DNA of 64,000 nt from Brevibacterium sp. JSBI002 (GCF_026013965.1 NZ_CP110341.1:372001-436000); one strand, 5' to 3'. Positions 38,435 through 47,797 are shown, counted from the stretch's first letter. Numbers and translations: made by a program. The notes: a model not told the origin generated them from the sequence alone.

Positions 38435-40087
38435 GTGAACCAGTTCGTGACGGAGTGGAACACCTGGCGCGACTCACGGAACTCAGCCCTTGCGAAACCG
38501 TTCGGCTGGCTCAGCGTCGTCGGACTCCACTGGCTCGACGCCGAATCGACCTGGACCGACGCCCCCGGCACGTTCACCGTCGACGACGGATGGGTGACCG
38601 TATCACTGAAGACCGGGATCAATGCCGGCCCCGCAGCCGAGACATTCGACCTGCTCAGCACGGTCGACAACGGTGGGACTGCCGTGGCTGCTGGCGGTTC
38701 CGGCGCGAGCGGCGGAGGACCGACCCGTGCGACCAGCCCGGCCGTGCCCAGCGACACCTCGACCCTGCCTCGGGTGATGGACCAGTCCGGTGCGGGCGCG
38801 GCTGCGGCAGACGCTGCGGGTTCCGACTCTTCTGCCGGAACGGACGACGGATCCGATGCGGGGTCCGATGGCGGACCCGACGGCCACGCCGCCATGCCCG
38901 CCAAGCCACAGGTCCGCGTGGAAGAGAACGGGTTCAGCGCGAAGCTTCCGAACGGCGGCTCGCTCAACTGGTTCACTGTCGGCAACGTCCTCTACGAACT
39001 CATCGATCGGGGCGGCCGCCTCGGCGTGCGTGTGCGCAATTCGAAGTCCCCGCTGCTCGGGAAGTTCTTCGAGGTTCCGGTCTTCGACCCGGACCCGGAC
39101 TTCGTCTTCCTCGCCCGGTTCACGAGGTTCGACCCGTTCAAGACCTATACGATCGAAACCGCCCAAGAGGACCTGCAGCTGCAGACACAGGCGGCGGGAA
39201 CCGTCACCTTCGAGACCTCGCACGGTGAGGTGAGCCTGCTTGCCACCGGGTGCCCGAAGACCGGGCTCCAATTGGACTTCCACGACTCGACGAATGGGAA
39301 CGCCACCGCGGCGTGGCGGACCATCGACCTCGGAGTGCCGAATCAGGACGGGTCGCTCGTCATCGATTTCAACCGTGCGGTGAACTACCCGTTCGCGTTC
39401 ACCTCGTTCGCCACCTGCCCGGCCCCGATCGAGGGAAACGTCGTTCCCTTCGACGTCACCGCAGGTGAGCGGCGTCCGCCGTTCTTCTACTCGGAGGCCG
39501 GGATCAACGTGCCGTTCCTCTTCTACGTGTGGTGGGACGAAGAGAGAGCCGAGGTGACTCGCCCCTGGTATTCGCGTTTCGGCCTCGACATCACCATCCT
39601 CAACCCCAACCACGACGACGGGCAGATCTCCCTCGTCGGCTTCGACGGGGTCGCGATGTCCGGCGGGGATCTGTCGCCGCTGGGGCGCAAGGCCCGGTCG
39701 CGGCTCATCGATGTCGCCACCGAAGCGCTGACCTCACGGATTCCGGTCATCGGCATCGGCGCCTACTCGGCGTTCGTCATCCAGGCCCAGCGGGAGCTGC
39801 GTTCGCAGCAGGGCTACGTCGACGGCATCGAAACCGAATACGAGGCGCCGGCGGACCGTCTGCTCATCGTGATGAACAACGAACTCGACCCGAAGCAGGC
39901 CGGTTTCGACATCGTCCACACCGACGCCAGCGGGCTGATCTACGTGGAGATGCCCTTCGACATTCCGCTCGAGTCCGACCGCACCGAGGTCGAGGACTTC
40001 CAGGCGGCGATGGAATCCGGCGCCTCGATCACGAGCTGGCAGGAATTCGACTACCGCATGGTCGCCCTCATCCGCCACCACCGCTGA
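38435..40087 (+). CDS. DUF1684 protein with insertion and C-terminal extension
   Basis: A 550-residue protein. The opening WNTWRDSRNSALAKPFGWLSVVGLHWLD and the later block NYPFAFTSFATCPAP are characteristic of DUF1684, whose members are usually about half this length. A low-complexity Gly/Ser/Asp-rich insertion (about residues 95-155, SDSSAGTDDGSDAGSDGG) splits the domain. About 170 residues after it (from TRPWYSRFGLDITILNPNHD) have no recognised family. The GTG at 38435 is preferred over 38426 because AAGGAG lies 8 bases upstream. It converges on the M13 peptidase gene; function unknown. Confidence 0.8.
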   Translation: MNQFVTEWNTWRDSRNSALAKPFGWLSVVGLHWLDAESTWTDAPGTFTVDDGWVTVSLKTGINAGPAAETFDLLSTVDNGGTAVAAGGSGASGGGPTRATSPAVPSDTSTLPRVMDQSGAGAAAADAAGSDSSAGTDDGSDAGSDGGPDGHAAMPAKPQVRVEENGFSAKLPNGGSLNWFTVGNVLYELIDRGGRLGVRVRNSKSPLLGKFFEVPVFDPDPDFVFLARFTRFDPFKTYTIETAQEDLQLQTQAAGTVTFETSHGEVSLLATGCPKTGLQLDFHDSTNGNATAAWRTIDLGVPNQDGSLVIDFNRAVNYPFAFTSFATCPAPIEGNVVPFDVTAGERRPPFFYSEAGINVPFLFYVWWDEERAEVTRPWYSRFGLDITILNPNHDDGQISLVGFDGVAMSGGDLSPLGRKARSRLIDVATEALTSRIPVIGIGAYSAFVIQAQRELRSQQGYVDGIETEYEAPADRLLIVMNNELDPKQAGFDIVHTDASGLIYVEMPFDIPLESDRTEVEDFQAAMESGASITSWQEFDYRMVALIRHHR

Positions 40088-40132
40088 GTCCAGGCTCCCC
40101 GCCTCAGTCCCAGCGCCCGTTTCCTCCCCGAA

Positions 40133-40187
40133 CTACCTGACGGCGGCCCAGCAACCTCGCGCGAGTTGCTGGGCCGCCGTCAGGTAG
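40133..40187. repeat. CTACCTGACGGCGG palindrome, copy A
   Basis: Perfect 23-bp arms beginning CTACCTGACGGCGGCCCAGC enclose a 9-nt CTCGCGCGA loop. It fills the gap between the convergent DUF1684 and peptidase genes and abuts the peptidase stop codon. First of four copies in the window. Confidence 0.92.
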
Positions 40188-40190
40188 CAA

Positions 40191-42161
40191 TTACCAGATG
40201 GTGACTCGGGATTCGGGAGCGAGGTACATTCCGTCCGACTCCTCGACTCCGTACGTGTCGTGGAACGCGGTCATGTTCTTCACGACCTGGTTGCAGCGGA
40301 ACTCCTCCGGCGAGTGCGGGTCGATCGAGAGCCTGCGCACACGCTCCTCGGTGCGCATCTTCGACCGCCATGCCTTCGCCCACGCTTCGAAGAACGCCTT
40401 CGCCTGCTCGGCCGACGGCGCCACCGGCACTCCCGGAGTGCCCGCCCGTTCGCCGAGTTCGAGCTCGAGAGCCTTCCACCCGATCGACAGACCACCGAGG
40501 TCACCGATGTTCTCACCGACCGTCAGCGCCCCGTTGACGTGCTGATTCGGTTCGAGACCTGCCGGGACCAGCTCTTCGTACTGGGCGATGAGCGCGTTCG
40601 TGCGCTCCTCGAACAGGGTCCGATCCGATTCGGTCCACCAGTCGACGAGGTTGCCGTCACCGTCATAACGCGATCCCTGATCGTCGAAGCCGTGACCGAT
40701 CTCGTGGCCGATGACTGCGCCGATCGCTCCGAAGTTCGCGGCGACATCACCGGAGGCGTCGAAGAACGGCGGCTGGAGGATGGCTGCGGGGAAGACGATC
40801 TCGTTCATCACCGGGTGGTAGTAGGCGTTGACCGTCTGCGGGGTCATCAGCCATTCCGTGCGGTCGATGGGCCCGCCGATCCGCTTCACCTGCCGCACAT
40901 GCTCGGCCTGCGAGCAGCGACGCACGTTGCCCACCAGGTCGGAGGAGTCGATCGCGGCCGGGTACTCCCGCCACACCTCCGGATAGCCGACCTTCGGAGT
41001 GAACTTCGAGAGCTTGACCAGGGCGCGTTCCTTCGTCTCCTCGCTCATCCAGTCGAGCTCGCGGATCGACTTGTCATAGGCCTTGATGAGCATGCCCACG
41101 AGGTGGTCGATCGCATCCTTGGACGAGGGTGGGAACTCGGAGGCGACGTAGAGTCTGCCCACGGCCTCACCGAGGTAGCCCTCGACGAGGCTGACCCCGC
41201 GCTTCCAGCGCTCCCGCAGGGCCGGAGTGCCCGAGAGAGTGCGGGAGTTGAAGTCGAAGTTCTCCTCGACGAATTCATCGGAGAGCAGCGAGGCGGTGTC
41301 GGAGACGACGACGAAGCGCAGCCAGGTCCTGATGGTCTCGATGTCGGTCTCCGCCCACACCTTCGCCATACCCGTGACGAACGAGGGCTGGGAGACCACG
41401 AGGTACTTCAGATCGGACGCATCGGCGGTGAGGATCCCCAGGTAGGAGTCGAAGTCGAACTCGGGTCCGAGGTCGCGCAGCTCGGAGATCGAATACTTGT
41501 TGTACGTCTTCTCCGCATCACGGCAGGCCACACGGTCCCAGTGGTGGCGGGCGAGTTCGGTCTCGAACGTCATCACCTTGGCGGCCACCTCGGCGTCGGA
41601 GATTCCGGACTTCTCACCGAGGCCGGCCAGGGCCGCGATCTTCTGCACGTGGGCGAGGAACTTCGCGCGCACCTCGGCGTGGTCGTCGTTGAAGTAGTAG
41701 TCCTCGTCGGGCAGGGAGATGCCGGCCTGGACGAGATAGAGGGCGTAGACGTCGGAGTCCTTCGCATCGGCGGTGACGTACCCGCCGAGCAGACCGCCGA
41801 TGCCTTCGGTCTCCAACCGGGCGAGCAGGGCGGCGAGCTCAGATTTGTCCTCGGCGGCGTCGATGGCGGCGAATGTCGAGGTCAGCGGGGCGACACCGAG
41901 TTCGTTGATGCGATCGACATCCATGAACGAGGTGAACAGGTCGGCGACCTTCTGCCCTTCGGAGCCGGGCTCCTGCGGGCTGTCGGTCACGGAGGTGATG
42001 ATGTCGCGGACCTTGGTCTCGGCGGCGTCGAAGAGCTCACGCATGGCTCCGTCGCCGGCCCGGTCGTCGGGGATCGTGAACGAGTCGATCCACTCGCCGT
42101 TGATGTGCTGGTACAGGTCGTCCTGAGGCCTGATCGAGGTCAGTGAGGTTTCAGAAGTCAT
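40191..42161 (-). CDS. M13-family zinc metalloendopeptidase (neprilysin/PepO type)
   Basis: A 656-residue M13 peptidase with the substrate-binding NAYYHPVMNEIVFPAA, the zinc motif HEIGH (His486, Glu487, His490) in IGHEIGHGFDDQGSRYDGDG, and ENIGDLGGLSIG, which supplies the third zinc-binding Glu. No signal peptide or membrane anchor is seen, so it is probably cytoplasmic like PepO. TACTGT lies exactly 6 nt before the ATG and no ribosome-binding site is evident. Confidence 0.95.
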   Translation of the reverse strand: MTSETSLTSIRPQDDLYQHINGEWIDSFTIPDDRAGDGAMRELFDAAETKVRDIITSVTDSPQEPGSEGQKVADLFTSFMDVDRINELGVAPLTSTFAAIDAAEDKSELAALLARLETEGIGGLLGGYVTADAKDSDVYALYLVQAGISLPDEDYYFNDDHAEVRAKFLAHVQKIAALAGLGEKSGISDAEVAAKVMTFETELARHHWDRVACRDAEKTYNKYSISELRDLGPEFDFDSYLGILTADASDLKYLVVSQPSFVTGMAKVWAETDIETIRTWLRFVVVSDTASLLSDEFVEENFDFNSRTLSGTPALRERWKRGVSLVEGYLGEAVGRLYVASEFPPSSKDAIDHLVGMLIKAYDKSIRELDWMSEETKERALVKLSKFTPKVGYPEVWREYPAAIDSSDLVGNVRRCSQAEHVRQVKRIGGPIDRTEWLMTPQTVNAYYHPVMNEIVFPAAILQPPFFDASGDVAANFGAIGAVIGHEIGHGFDDQGSRYDGDGNLVDWWTESDRTLFEERTNALIAQYEELVPAGLEPNQHVNGALTVGENIGDLGGLSIGWKALELELGERAGTPGVPVAPSAEQAKAFFEAWAKAWRSKMRTEERVRRLSIDPHSPEEFRCNQVVKNMTAFHDTYGVEESDGMYLAPESRVTIW

Positions 42162-42214
42162 GGCCCCACAGTATCGTGATCAGAGCCCCGCACGCCCTGC
42201 CCGAGGAGGAGAGT

Positions 42215-42730
42215 ATGAGTCTGGCATCCGTCGTCTTCGTGTGCACCGGCAACATCTGCCGGTCCGTCACCGCCGAACGTGTGCTCTTACATCACCTGGC
42301 CGATACCGGCGCCGAGGCGGTCGTCGACTCCGCCGGGATCAGCGACGAGGAGGCCGGCAACCCTATCGACCCTCGTCAGGCACGTGTGCTCGCCGCCGCC
42401 GGCTACCGCACCGACGATCACGTCGCCCGGCAGATCACGCCCGAATGGTTGGCCGAGCGCGACCTGGCGGTGGCGATGACCGCCCGCCACTATCGTGCCC
42501 TGCAGCGGATGATCTCAGTTCTTCCCGCCGAGGCGGCCCCGGAGCTGCGGATGCTGCGCGAGTTCGATCCGCGGGTGGAGGGCATCGAGGGTGCCGGTGC
42601 TCCGGCACCGGATGTCGAGGACCCCTGGTACGGCGAATTCACGGATTTCGAAGAAACTCTTGAGACAATTGAAGTGTCCGTGCCGGGAATCACGGATCGT
42701 CTGCGCGCGCTGGCCGCGAAAACTCAGTGA
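42215..42730 (+). CDS. low-molecular-weight protein tyrosine phosphatase
   Basis: A 171-residue LMW-PTP with the catalytic loop VCTGNICRS (Cys10, Arg16) near the N-terminus and the general acid Asp136 in DPWYG. Such enzymes dephosphorylate tyrosine kinases that control polysaccharide export or act as arsenate reductases; the DPWYG form points to the phosphatase. The ATG at 42215 has GAGGAGGA upstream; the frame extends to 42143 without support. CopC follows after 65 nt. Confidence 0.93.
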   Translation: MSLASVVFVCTGNICRSVTAERVLLHHLADTGAEAVVDSAGISDEEAGNPIDPRQARVLAAAGYRTDDHVARQITPEWLAERDLAVAMTARHYRALQRMISVLPAEAAPELRMLREFDPRVEGIEGAGAPAPDVEDPWYGEFTDFEETLETIEVSVPGITDRLRALAAKTQ

Positions 42731-42795
42731 TACTAGTAGGCACAAGCTTACTGACACGACCGACATCGCAGGTACGCCTCGAAGGAGAAACTCTC

Positions 42796-43443
42796 ATGAC
42801 TCGTCTCATGACACGACAGAACTGGTCCGCTCTCAGGCTGGGCTTCGCCGCCCTGCTGGTGGCCGCGATGAGCGTGTTCGCTTTCGCCCCCGCCGCCAGT
42901 GCGCACGATCAGCTGGTGTCGTCGAATCCCGAGGACGGTGCCGAACTCGATCAGCAGCCCAAATGGCTCGAGATGAACTTCTCCGGCGACATCCAGGAAG
43001 TCGGCTCCGAGGTCAAGGTCGTCGTCGACGGCAAGGACGTCTCCGCAGGTGAGCTGACCGTTGAGGGCAAGAAACTCAGCGTCGCTCTGCCCGACGATCT
43101 CAAGCCCGGCGACTACAAGGTCACCTGGCGCGTGGTGTCGCAGGACGGGCACCCGATCTCCGGTGACTACTCGTTCGCGATCAAGGATGCCGAAGGTGCC
43201 GGCGGTGACGTCAAAGAATCGTCCGGAGAGTCGACGAAGGCCGGACTCGGCGGCGGAGTCGTCGACGAACCCGGCAAGGACACCGAGGATCGCGGAGAGA
43301 TCGGCGAGTCCACCGGCAGCGATTCCGGAATGTCGACGCCGATGATCGTGCTCCTGTCCGTCGGCGGCCTGGCCGTCATCGTCATCGTCGTTCTGCTTAT
43401 GCGTCGCAAGTCCCAGGGCCTGCCCGGCACCAAGGACAACTGA
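42796..43443 (+). CDS. CopC-like copper-binding membrane-anchored protein
   Basis: A 215-residue exported protein. The signal peptide of 36 residues ends at ASA, leaving His37 as the new N-terminus, as expected for the copper-binding CopC fold. The domain HDQLVSSNPEDGAELDQQP and RVVSQDGHPISGDYSFAI, with the second metal His, is characteristic. A Gly/Ser/Asp-rich linker leads to a C-terminal membrane helix (MIVLLSVGGLAVIVIVVLLM) and a basic tail. GAAGGAGAAA precedes the ATG. A CopD-type transporter is not nearby. Confidence 0.92.
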   Translation: MTRLMTRQNWSALRLGFAALLVAAMSVFAFAPAASAHDQLVSSNPEDGAELDQQPKWLEMNFSGDIQEVGSEVKVVVDGKDVSAGELTVEGKKLSVALPDDLKPGDYKVTWRVVSQDGHPISGDYSFAIKDAEGAGGDVKESSGESTKAGLGGGVVDEPGKDTEDRGEIGESTGSDSGMSTPMIVLLSVGGLAVIVIVVLLMRRKSQGLPGTKDN

Positions 43444-43472
43444 GCGAGAACTTCCACACAGCACGTCTGACA

Positions 43473-43507
43473 CGAGGCCCTGAACGCGAACAGCGTTCGG
43501 GGCCTCG
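43473..43507 (+). terminator. intrinsic terminator after the CopC gene
   Basis: CGAGGCCCTGAACGC and GCGTTCGGGGCCTCG form a 15-bp stem with one wobble and a 5-nt loop, 30 nt after the stop. Confidence 0.75.
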
Positions 43508-43541
43508 GTGTATTCGGTCCGTGGCGGGGGGCGGTGGCGAT

Positions 43542-43609
43542 CTCGTTCAAGCGTCGGCGCGGTTATGGCGAGGTACACCGTTCGAAATGTGCGCTCACCC
43601 TTGAACGAG
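43542..43609. repeat. inverted repeat of the CGTTCAA family
   Basis: CTCGTTCAAG and CTTGAACGAG are 48 bp apart. The flanks (GCGTCGGCGCGG inside the left arm) resemble the palindrome after thiC at 34952-35015. It lies between the CopC gene and the convergent sugar-dehydrogenase gene. The stem is shorter and the loop longer than in the other copy. Confidence 0.5.
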
Positions 43610-43678
43610 GGGCGAGTGGGGCGGGCGGGCCTGATCGAGACTTGGGTGCGTAGAGAGCGCTTGACCGAATCGCCGCCG

Positions 43679-44860
43679 TCAGGGTGTGAAACGCAGGAGA
43701 CGGTCGTCGTCCGGGGCGGGTTCTCCGCGACCGTCGGTGTTGTTCGTCAGCACGAGCAGCGTACCGTCGGGCGCCTCGACCACATCGCGCAGCCGGCCAT
43801 GCTCGCCGGTCCACAACTCCGACGACGACTTCAGGTCGTCGAGCGGAACCCGGTGCAGGCGCTCGCCGCGCAGCCCGGCGATCAGGATGCTGTCATCGCC
43901 GACGGCCAGTCCGCTGGGGCTCGCTTCGTCGGGGGACCACTGCTGCACTGGATCGATGAAATCGCCCGAGCCGTCACCGGAGCCGCCGTCACCCGCACCG
44001 TCACCCTGCGCGATGCCTTCGACCTCGGGCCATCCGTAGTTCCCGCCTGCTTCGATGACGTTGAGTTCGTCCCACGCGTCCTGCCCGAATTCCGAGGCGT
44101 ACATCGCGCCTTCGTCGTCCCACCCGATGCCCTGCGGGTTCCTGTGCCCCATGCTGAAGACGAGCGAATCGGCGAACGGATTGTCCGCAGGTATGTCGCC
44201 GTCGGGCGTCATGCGCAGAATCTTTCCCGTCAGCGCACCCTCGTCCTGCGCACTGTCGCGATCACCCGTATCGCCGAGAGTGGCATAGAGCATTCCGTCG
44301 GGCCCGAACGCGAGCCGCCCGCCGTTGTGGAAGTTCGCGGTCGGCAGCCCGTCGAGGATCGTCTCCTCCTCACCCAGGGACAGATTCCCGGCCTCGCCGA
44401 GGAGGTGGAACCGCACGATCCGATTCTCCGTCCCGGCAGCGAAGAAGGCATAGAGACGATCATCGTCGACGGCGAGACCGTGGAGGCCCGCCTCACCCGA
44501 GGACGAGGCATCATCGATCCGGCCGACCTCACGAACGTCGCCACCCGCGGAGACTTCGAGGATGCGACCCGAATCGCGTTCGCTGACCAGCATGGTCTGC
44601 CCGTGGAAGGCGATCGACCACGGGGATTCGAGGCCGGTCGCGACGACCTCGGGAGAGTCCGCGCCCGGTGTTGACGATCCTGACCCGGCGTCGGATGATC
44701 CGGAACCACTGCTCGCCGAGGCGGTCCCCGACTCCTCCCCGCCCCGATCGTTGGTCTCGCCGGAGCCCGAATCGGAGGCACAGGCGCTGAGGACGACGGC
44801 CAGGGACATGGCGGCGCCGGTGAGGAGCCGTCCGGTGCGGGAGCTTGCTGGGGTGCTCAT
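43679..44860 (-). CDS. PQQ-dependent sugar dehydrogenase-like lipoprotein
   Basis: A 393-residue exported lipoprotein of the soluble glucose/sorbosone dehydrogenase beta-propeller family. The signal peptide ends in the lipobox LSAC with Cys27. A Ser/Gly linker follows, then the propeller: GLESPWSIAFHGQTMLVSERD, GEAGLHGLAVDDD, the metal/PQQ-region NFHNGGRLAFGPDGMLYATL, and SMGHRNPQGIGWDDEGAMYA. GGAGGAGAG precedes the ATG. It probably oxidises a sugar or aldose at the cell surface; substrate unknown. Confidence 0.9.
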   Translation of the reverse strand: MSTPASSRTGRLLTGAAMSLAVVLSACASDSGSGETNDRGGEESGTASASSGSGSSDAGSGSSTPGADSPEVVATGLESPWSIAFHGQTMLVSERDSGRILEVSAGGDVREVGRIDDASSSGEAGLHGLAVDDDRLYAFFAAGTENRIVRFHLLGEAGNLSLGEEETILDGLPTANFHNGGRLAFGPDGMLYATLGDTGDRDSAQDEGALTGKILRMTPDGDIPADNPFADSLVFSMGHRNPQGIGWDDEGAMYASEFGQDAWDELNVIEAGGNYGWPEVEGIAQGDGAGDGGSGDGSGDFIDPVQQWSPDEASPSGLAVGDDSILIAGLRGERLHRVPLDDLKSSSELWTGEHGRLRDVVEAPDGTLLVLTNNTDGRGEPAPDDDRLLRFTP

Positions 44861-45053
44861 GATCTCTCCTCCGTCGGGGAGCCCGGTGGCACAAGACTAT
44901 CCGTCGGCCGCTCAAGAACTGAACCTCTTGCCGTTGACTGGGATCATCTGCCCAGGAATAGAACCGTCTGCTCGGACTGTTGTCTCAAATGTCTGAAATT
45001 CTGCGACTGCATCCCGCAACCGCACCGTACGCCCACCGAAGGAGCCTTCCGCC

Positions 45054-46040
45054 TTGTCCGTTCCGTTGAACATTCTCGATCTCGTGTCCATTCGGGAAGG
45101 ATCCACCGCTCGCGATGCCATCGCCGAATCGATGACCTCGGCGAAACTGGCTGACGAGCTGGGGTACAAGCGGTTGTGGTTCGCCGAACACCACAACACG
45201 ATGGGCCTGGCCGCCAGCGCCACGGCCCTCCTCATCTCACAGGCCGCCTCGGTGACGGAGAAGATCCGGGTCGGATCCGGCGGTGTCATGCTGCCCAACC
45301 ACGCGCCACTCATGGTGGCCGAACAGTATGGAACGCTCGCGAATATCCACGGTGATCGCATCGACTTGGGCCTCGGGCGCGCACCCGGCACGGACGGGAT
45401 GACCGCGCAGGCGCTCGCCCGATCGTCGGCGGAACCACAGGACTTCGCACAGAACATCTATGACATGCAGGGCTGGTTCTCCGAGACGGGGCAGGCACAC
45501 ACCATGCCGATCAAGTCCGCGGTCTCGGCGGGGATGAACGTGCCCATCTGGGTGCTCGGATCGACGATGAACGGCGCCTCGATCGCCGGTCAGCTGGGCC
45601 TGCCGTTCTCTCTGGCCTCGCACTTCGCACCCGATCAGATCGACATCGCGGTCAAGACCTATCGCGATTCGTTCACCACCGATGCGCCGACCGCGCAGAT
45701 CGACGAGCCCTACGTCATGGCGGGGATCAACGTCTTGGTTGCCGACACCGACGCCGAGGCGGCCCGCCAGTTCACCTCAGTCCAGCAGATGTTCAATGAC
45801 ATGCGCACCGGTCGCCGCCGCAATCTGCAGCCCCCGGTCGACCCGGCCGAGATCTCTGCTCAGGGCGGGACCAGCCCGATGCTGTCCATCAGCGCCGTCG
45901 GCTCGCCCGACACAGCGACCGCGCAGATGGCCGAGTTCGTTCAGCGCACCGGCGCCGACGAGCTCATCACAGTCACCTACGCCTACGATCCAGAGGTGCA
46001 GCGCCGGTCGTTGCGACTGCTCGCCGACGCCTGGTTCTGA
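45054..46040 (+). CDS. luciferase-like (LLM class) flavin-dependent monooxygenase
   Basis: A 328-residue TIM-barrel LLM protein. The family marks are the opening NILDLVSIREGSTARDAI, YKRLWFAEHHNTMG, VGSGGVMLPNHAPLMVAEQY and DRIDLGLGRAPGTD, which together form the FMN site of the YhbW/LuxA-like subgroup. The TTG at 45054 follows GAAGGAG. The gene stands alone; substrate unknown. Confidence 0.92.
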   Translation: MSVPLNILDLVSIREGSTARDAIAESMTSAKLADELGYKRLWFAEHHNTMGLAASATALLISQAASVTEKIRVGSGGVMLPNHAPLMVAEQYGTLANIHGDRIDLGLGRAPGTDGMTAQALARSSAEPQDFAQNIYDMQGWFSETGQAHTMPIKSAVSAGMNVPIWVLGSTMNGASIAGQLGLPFSLASHFAPDQIDIAVKTYRDSFTTDAPTAQIDEPYVMAGINVLVADTDAEAARQFTSVQQMFNDMRTGRRRNLQPPVDPAEISAQGGTSPMLSISAVGSPDTATAQMAEFVQRTGADELITVTYAYDPEVQRRSLRLLADAWF

Positions 46041-46094
46041 GGCGACGACTGAGCGGACCCCCGGCAGGGGCACGAGCCGCCCTAGGATCATTGA

Positions 46095-46151
46095 ATGTGG
46101 GCATCGACGGTGTCTGCGAACCCGTCGAACCGCGGTAGATTGGGATCGTGA
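46095..46151 (+). CDS. possible 18-residue leader peptide of the GNAT gene
   Basis: An ATG opens a frame encoding MWASTVSANPSNRGRLGS. Its TGA stop at 46149-46151 shares a base with an ATG of the acetyltransferase (TGATG). A TAGGAT box lies exactly 6 nt before the ATG, matching the leaderless spacing seen elsewhere here. Translation of the peptide could couple to the downstream gene. A second box, TAGATT at 46136-46141, could instead make the GNAT gene itself leaderless. Confidence 0.35.
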   Translation: MWASTVSANPSNRGRLGS

Positions 46152-46720
46152 TGATTGCCGTGCGTGAGGCGACTGCCGCCGATGTTCCCGCCGCCGCAGA
46201 AGTGCTCTCCAGAGCCTTCGACGAATACCCCTGGACGCGGTGGACGGTGCCGGCCGACCGCTATCGTGCGCGGCTGGAGGAGCTGCAGGCGATCTATCTC
46301 GCCCACGCGGTCGAGTGCGGGCTGGTGATCGTTGAGAAGGAGAGCCGGGGCGTGGCGGCCTTCGTGCCCCCGGAAGCTCCCGGCCTTACCTCCGAGCGAC
46401 AGAATCGCGTGATTGAGCTGCTCGGTGATCGCCTCGAGGTGCTGGCGGCCACACACCTGCCGTCGCGGCCCCACGCCGCGTGGGATCTCGCCACCATCGG
46501 TGTGGAACCCGACAGCTGGGGGTCGGGCATCGCGTCGGCGATCCTCGCCGAAGGTCTGCGCCGGATGGACACGATCGGCTCCCTGGTGTCGCTGGAGACG
46601 TCGGATCCGCGCAATGTCACTCTCTACGCTCGATTCGGTTTCAGTACCATCGCCGAGACGCAGGTGCCGAACGGTCCGAAGGTCTCGACCATGGTCCGCA
46701 CGCTTTCGACTGAAGCATAG
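46148..46720 (+). CDS. GNAT-family acetyltransferase
   Basis: A 190-residue GNAT enzyme with VREATAADVPAAAEVLSRAF at the start and the acetyl-CoA binding turn IGVEPDSWGSGIASAILAEG, then LETSDPRNVTLYARFGF, the usual motif-B region. The start is GTG at 46148 or ATG at 46151; TAGATT lies 6 nt before the GTG. Acceptor substrate unknown. Confidence 0.88.
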   Translation: MMIAVREATAADVPAAAEVLSRAFDEYPWTRWTVPADRYRARLEELQAIYLAHAVECGLVIVEKESRGVAAFVPPEAPGLTSERQNRVIELLGDRLEVLAATHLPSRPHAAWDLATIGVEPDSWGSGIASAILAEGLRRMDTIGSLVSLETSDPRNVTLYARFGFSTIAETQVPNGPKVSTMVRTLSTEA

Positions 46721-46749
46721 AGGCACTCCGTCCTCACCGAGGCTCCGCC

Positions 46750-47703
46750 TCACCCCACCAGGCGCACATGCGCCGCCAGTCCGGTTTCGGTGTCGGTGAG
46801 CGTGCGGGCTGTGGACAGGACCGTCGACTCCATCGCCGAGGCGGCCCTGGTCGCCCGCACGTCAGCGCGCGTCGCGAGGCTGACCGTGCGGGTCAGCTGC
46901 GGATCGGCCAGGGGCGCCGAGGTCAGCTGGGGGCGATCGACGAGTACCATGGCCGGAACAATGGCGACGCCGAGTCCGCGTTCGACGAAGCGCAGAGCGG
47001 CATCCATCTCCACCCCCTCGACGACGACCCGGGGAATCAGGCCGGCTGTCTCGAACGCCGCAGATGTCGCCTCTCTGAGGTCGTAGCCGTGATGGAACAG
47101 TACCTGGGGACGGTCGGCCACCTCGGCGAGGGTGATCCGATCGGACATCGCATGGCCAGAGGCGAGCAGATCGGAACCGGCGGCGGCGATGACGACGAGA
47201 TCCTCGGCGAGGATCCCGCGCAGGCTCAGCCTGGGCATCTGCGGGGCGAGGTCGAAGGTGCGGGTGATGAGCGCGAGGTCGAGCTCGCCACCGGCTAAGG
47301 CCTCGATGAGCTCGCGGGAGCCCTTCTCCACCAGCTCGAGCTCGACGCCGGGATGGGCGGTGTGGAAACGGCTGATGGCCTCGGCCACGAGGCTCACGCA
47401 CAGGGTCGGGGTCGCACCCAGCCGGACGCGGCCGCGCCGCAGTCCGGCCAGCTCATCCATGTCGCGGCGGACCGCCTCGGCGTCGGCGAGCATCCGTTTC
47501 GCGCTCGGCAGCAGCGTCGCACCGGCATCCGTGAGCGTGATGTGTCCGTGCGCGCGGTGGAAGAGCTCGGTCCCGAGCTCCTTCTCCAACGTCGAGATCT
47601 GCCGGGAGAGCGAGGGCTGGGCCAAGTGGAGCGCCGCGGCGGCTTTCGTGAAGTGTCCGGTGGCGGCCACCTCGGCGAAGCTTCTCAGCTGTTCGAGGTT
47701 CAT
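46750..47703 (-). CDS. LysR-family transcriptional regulator
   Basis: A 317-residue LysR regulator. The helix-turn-helix FAEVAATGHFTKAAAALHLA then PSLSRQISTLEKELGTELF is at residues 8-50; the effector domain includes RGRVRLGATPTLCVSLVAEA. It is divergent from the flavoprotein gene at 47798, and a CAATAG-N7-CTATTG dyad lies between them. By LysR logic it should activate that gene in response to its substrate. Confidence 0.93.
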   Translation of the reverse strand: MNLEQLRSFAEVAATGHFTKAAAALHLAQPSLSRQISTLEKELGTELFHRAHGHITLTDAGATLLPSAKRMLADAEAVRRDMDELAGLRRGRVRLGATPTLCVSLVAEAISRFHTAHPGVELELVEKGSRELIEALAGGELDLALITRTFDLAPQMPRLSLRGILAEDLVVIAAAGSDLLASGHAMSDRITLAEVADRPQVLFHHGYDLREATSAAFETAGLIPRVVVEGVEMDAALRFVERGLGVAIVPAMVLVDRPQLTSAPLADPQLTRTVSLATRADVRATRAASAMESTVLSTARTLTDTETGLAAHVRLVG

Positions 47704-47731
47704 TGTGGGTCTCCGTGCTGGTCAGGCATGG

Positions 47732-47750
47732 CAATAGTCTATCGCTATTG
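47732..47750. promoter_or_regulatory. LysR-type operator between the divergent genes
   Basis: CAATAG and CTATTG are separated by 7 bp, a dyad of the length and A/T-rich form expected for a LysR box. A TTGACT -35-like element overlaps its right edge on the flavoprotein side (47748-47753). Confidence 0.6.
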
Positions 47751-47797
47751 ACTTCACTCGAACAATGCATTGGACGTATGAAAGGGGCGGTTCCATA

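Noticed and set aside
40260..42146. 628-codon plus-strand frame
   Set aside because: Antisense to the M13 peptidase with its HEIGH motif; composition is that of a shadow frame.
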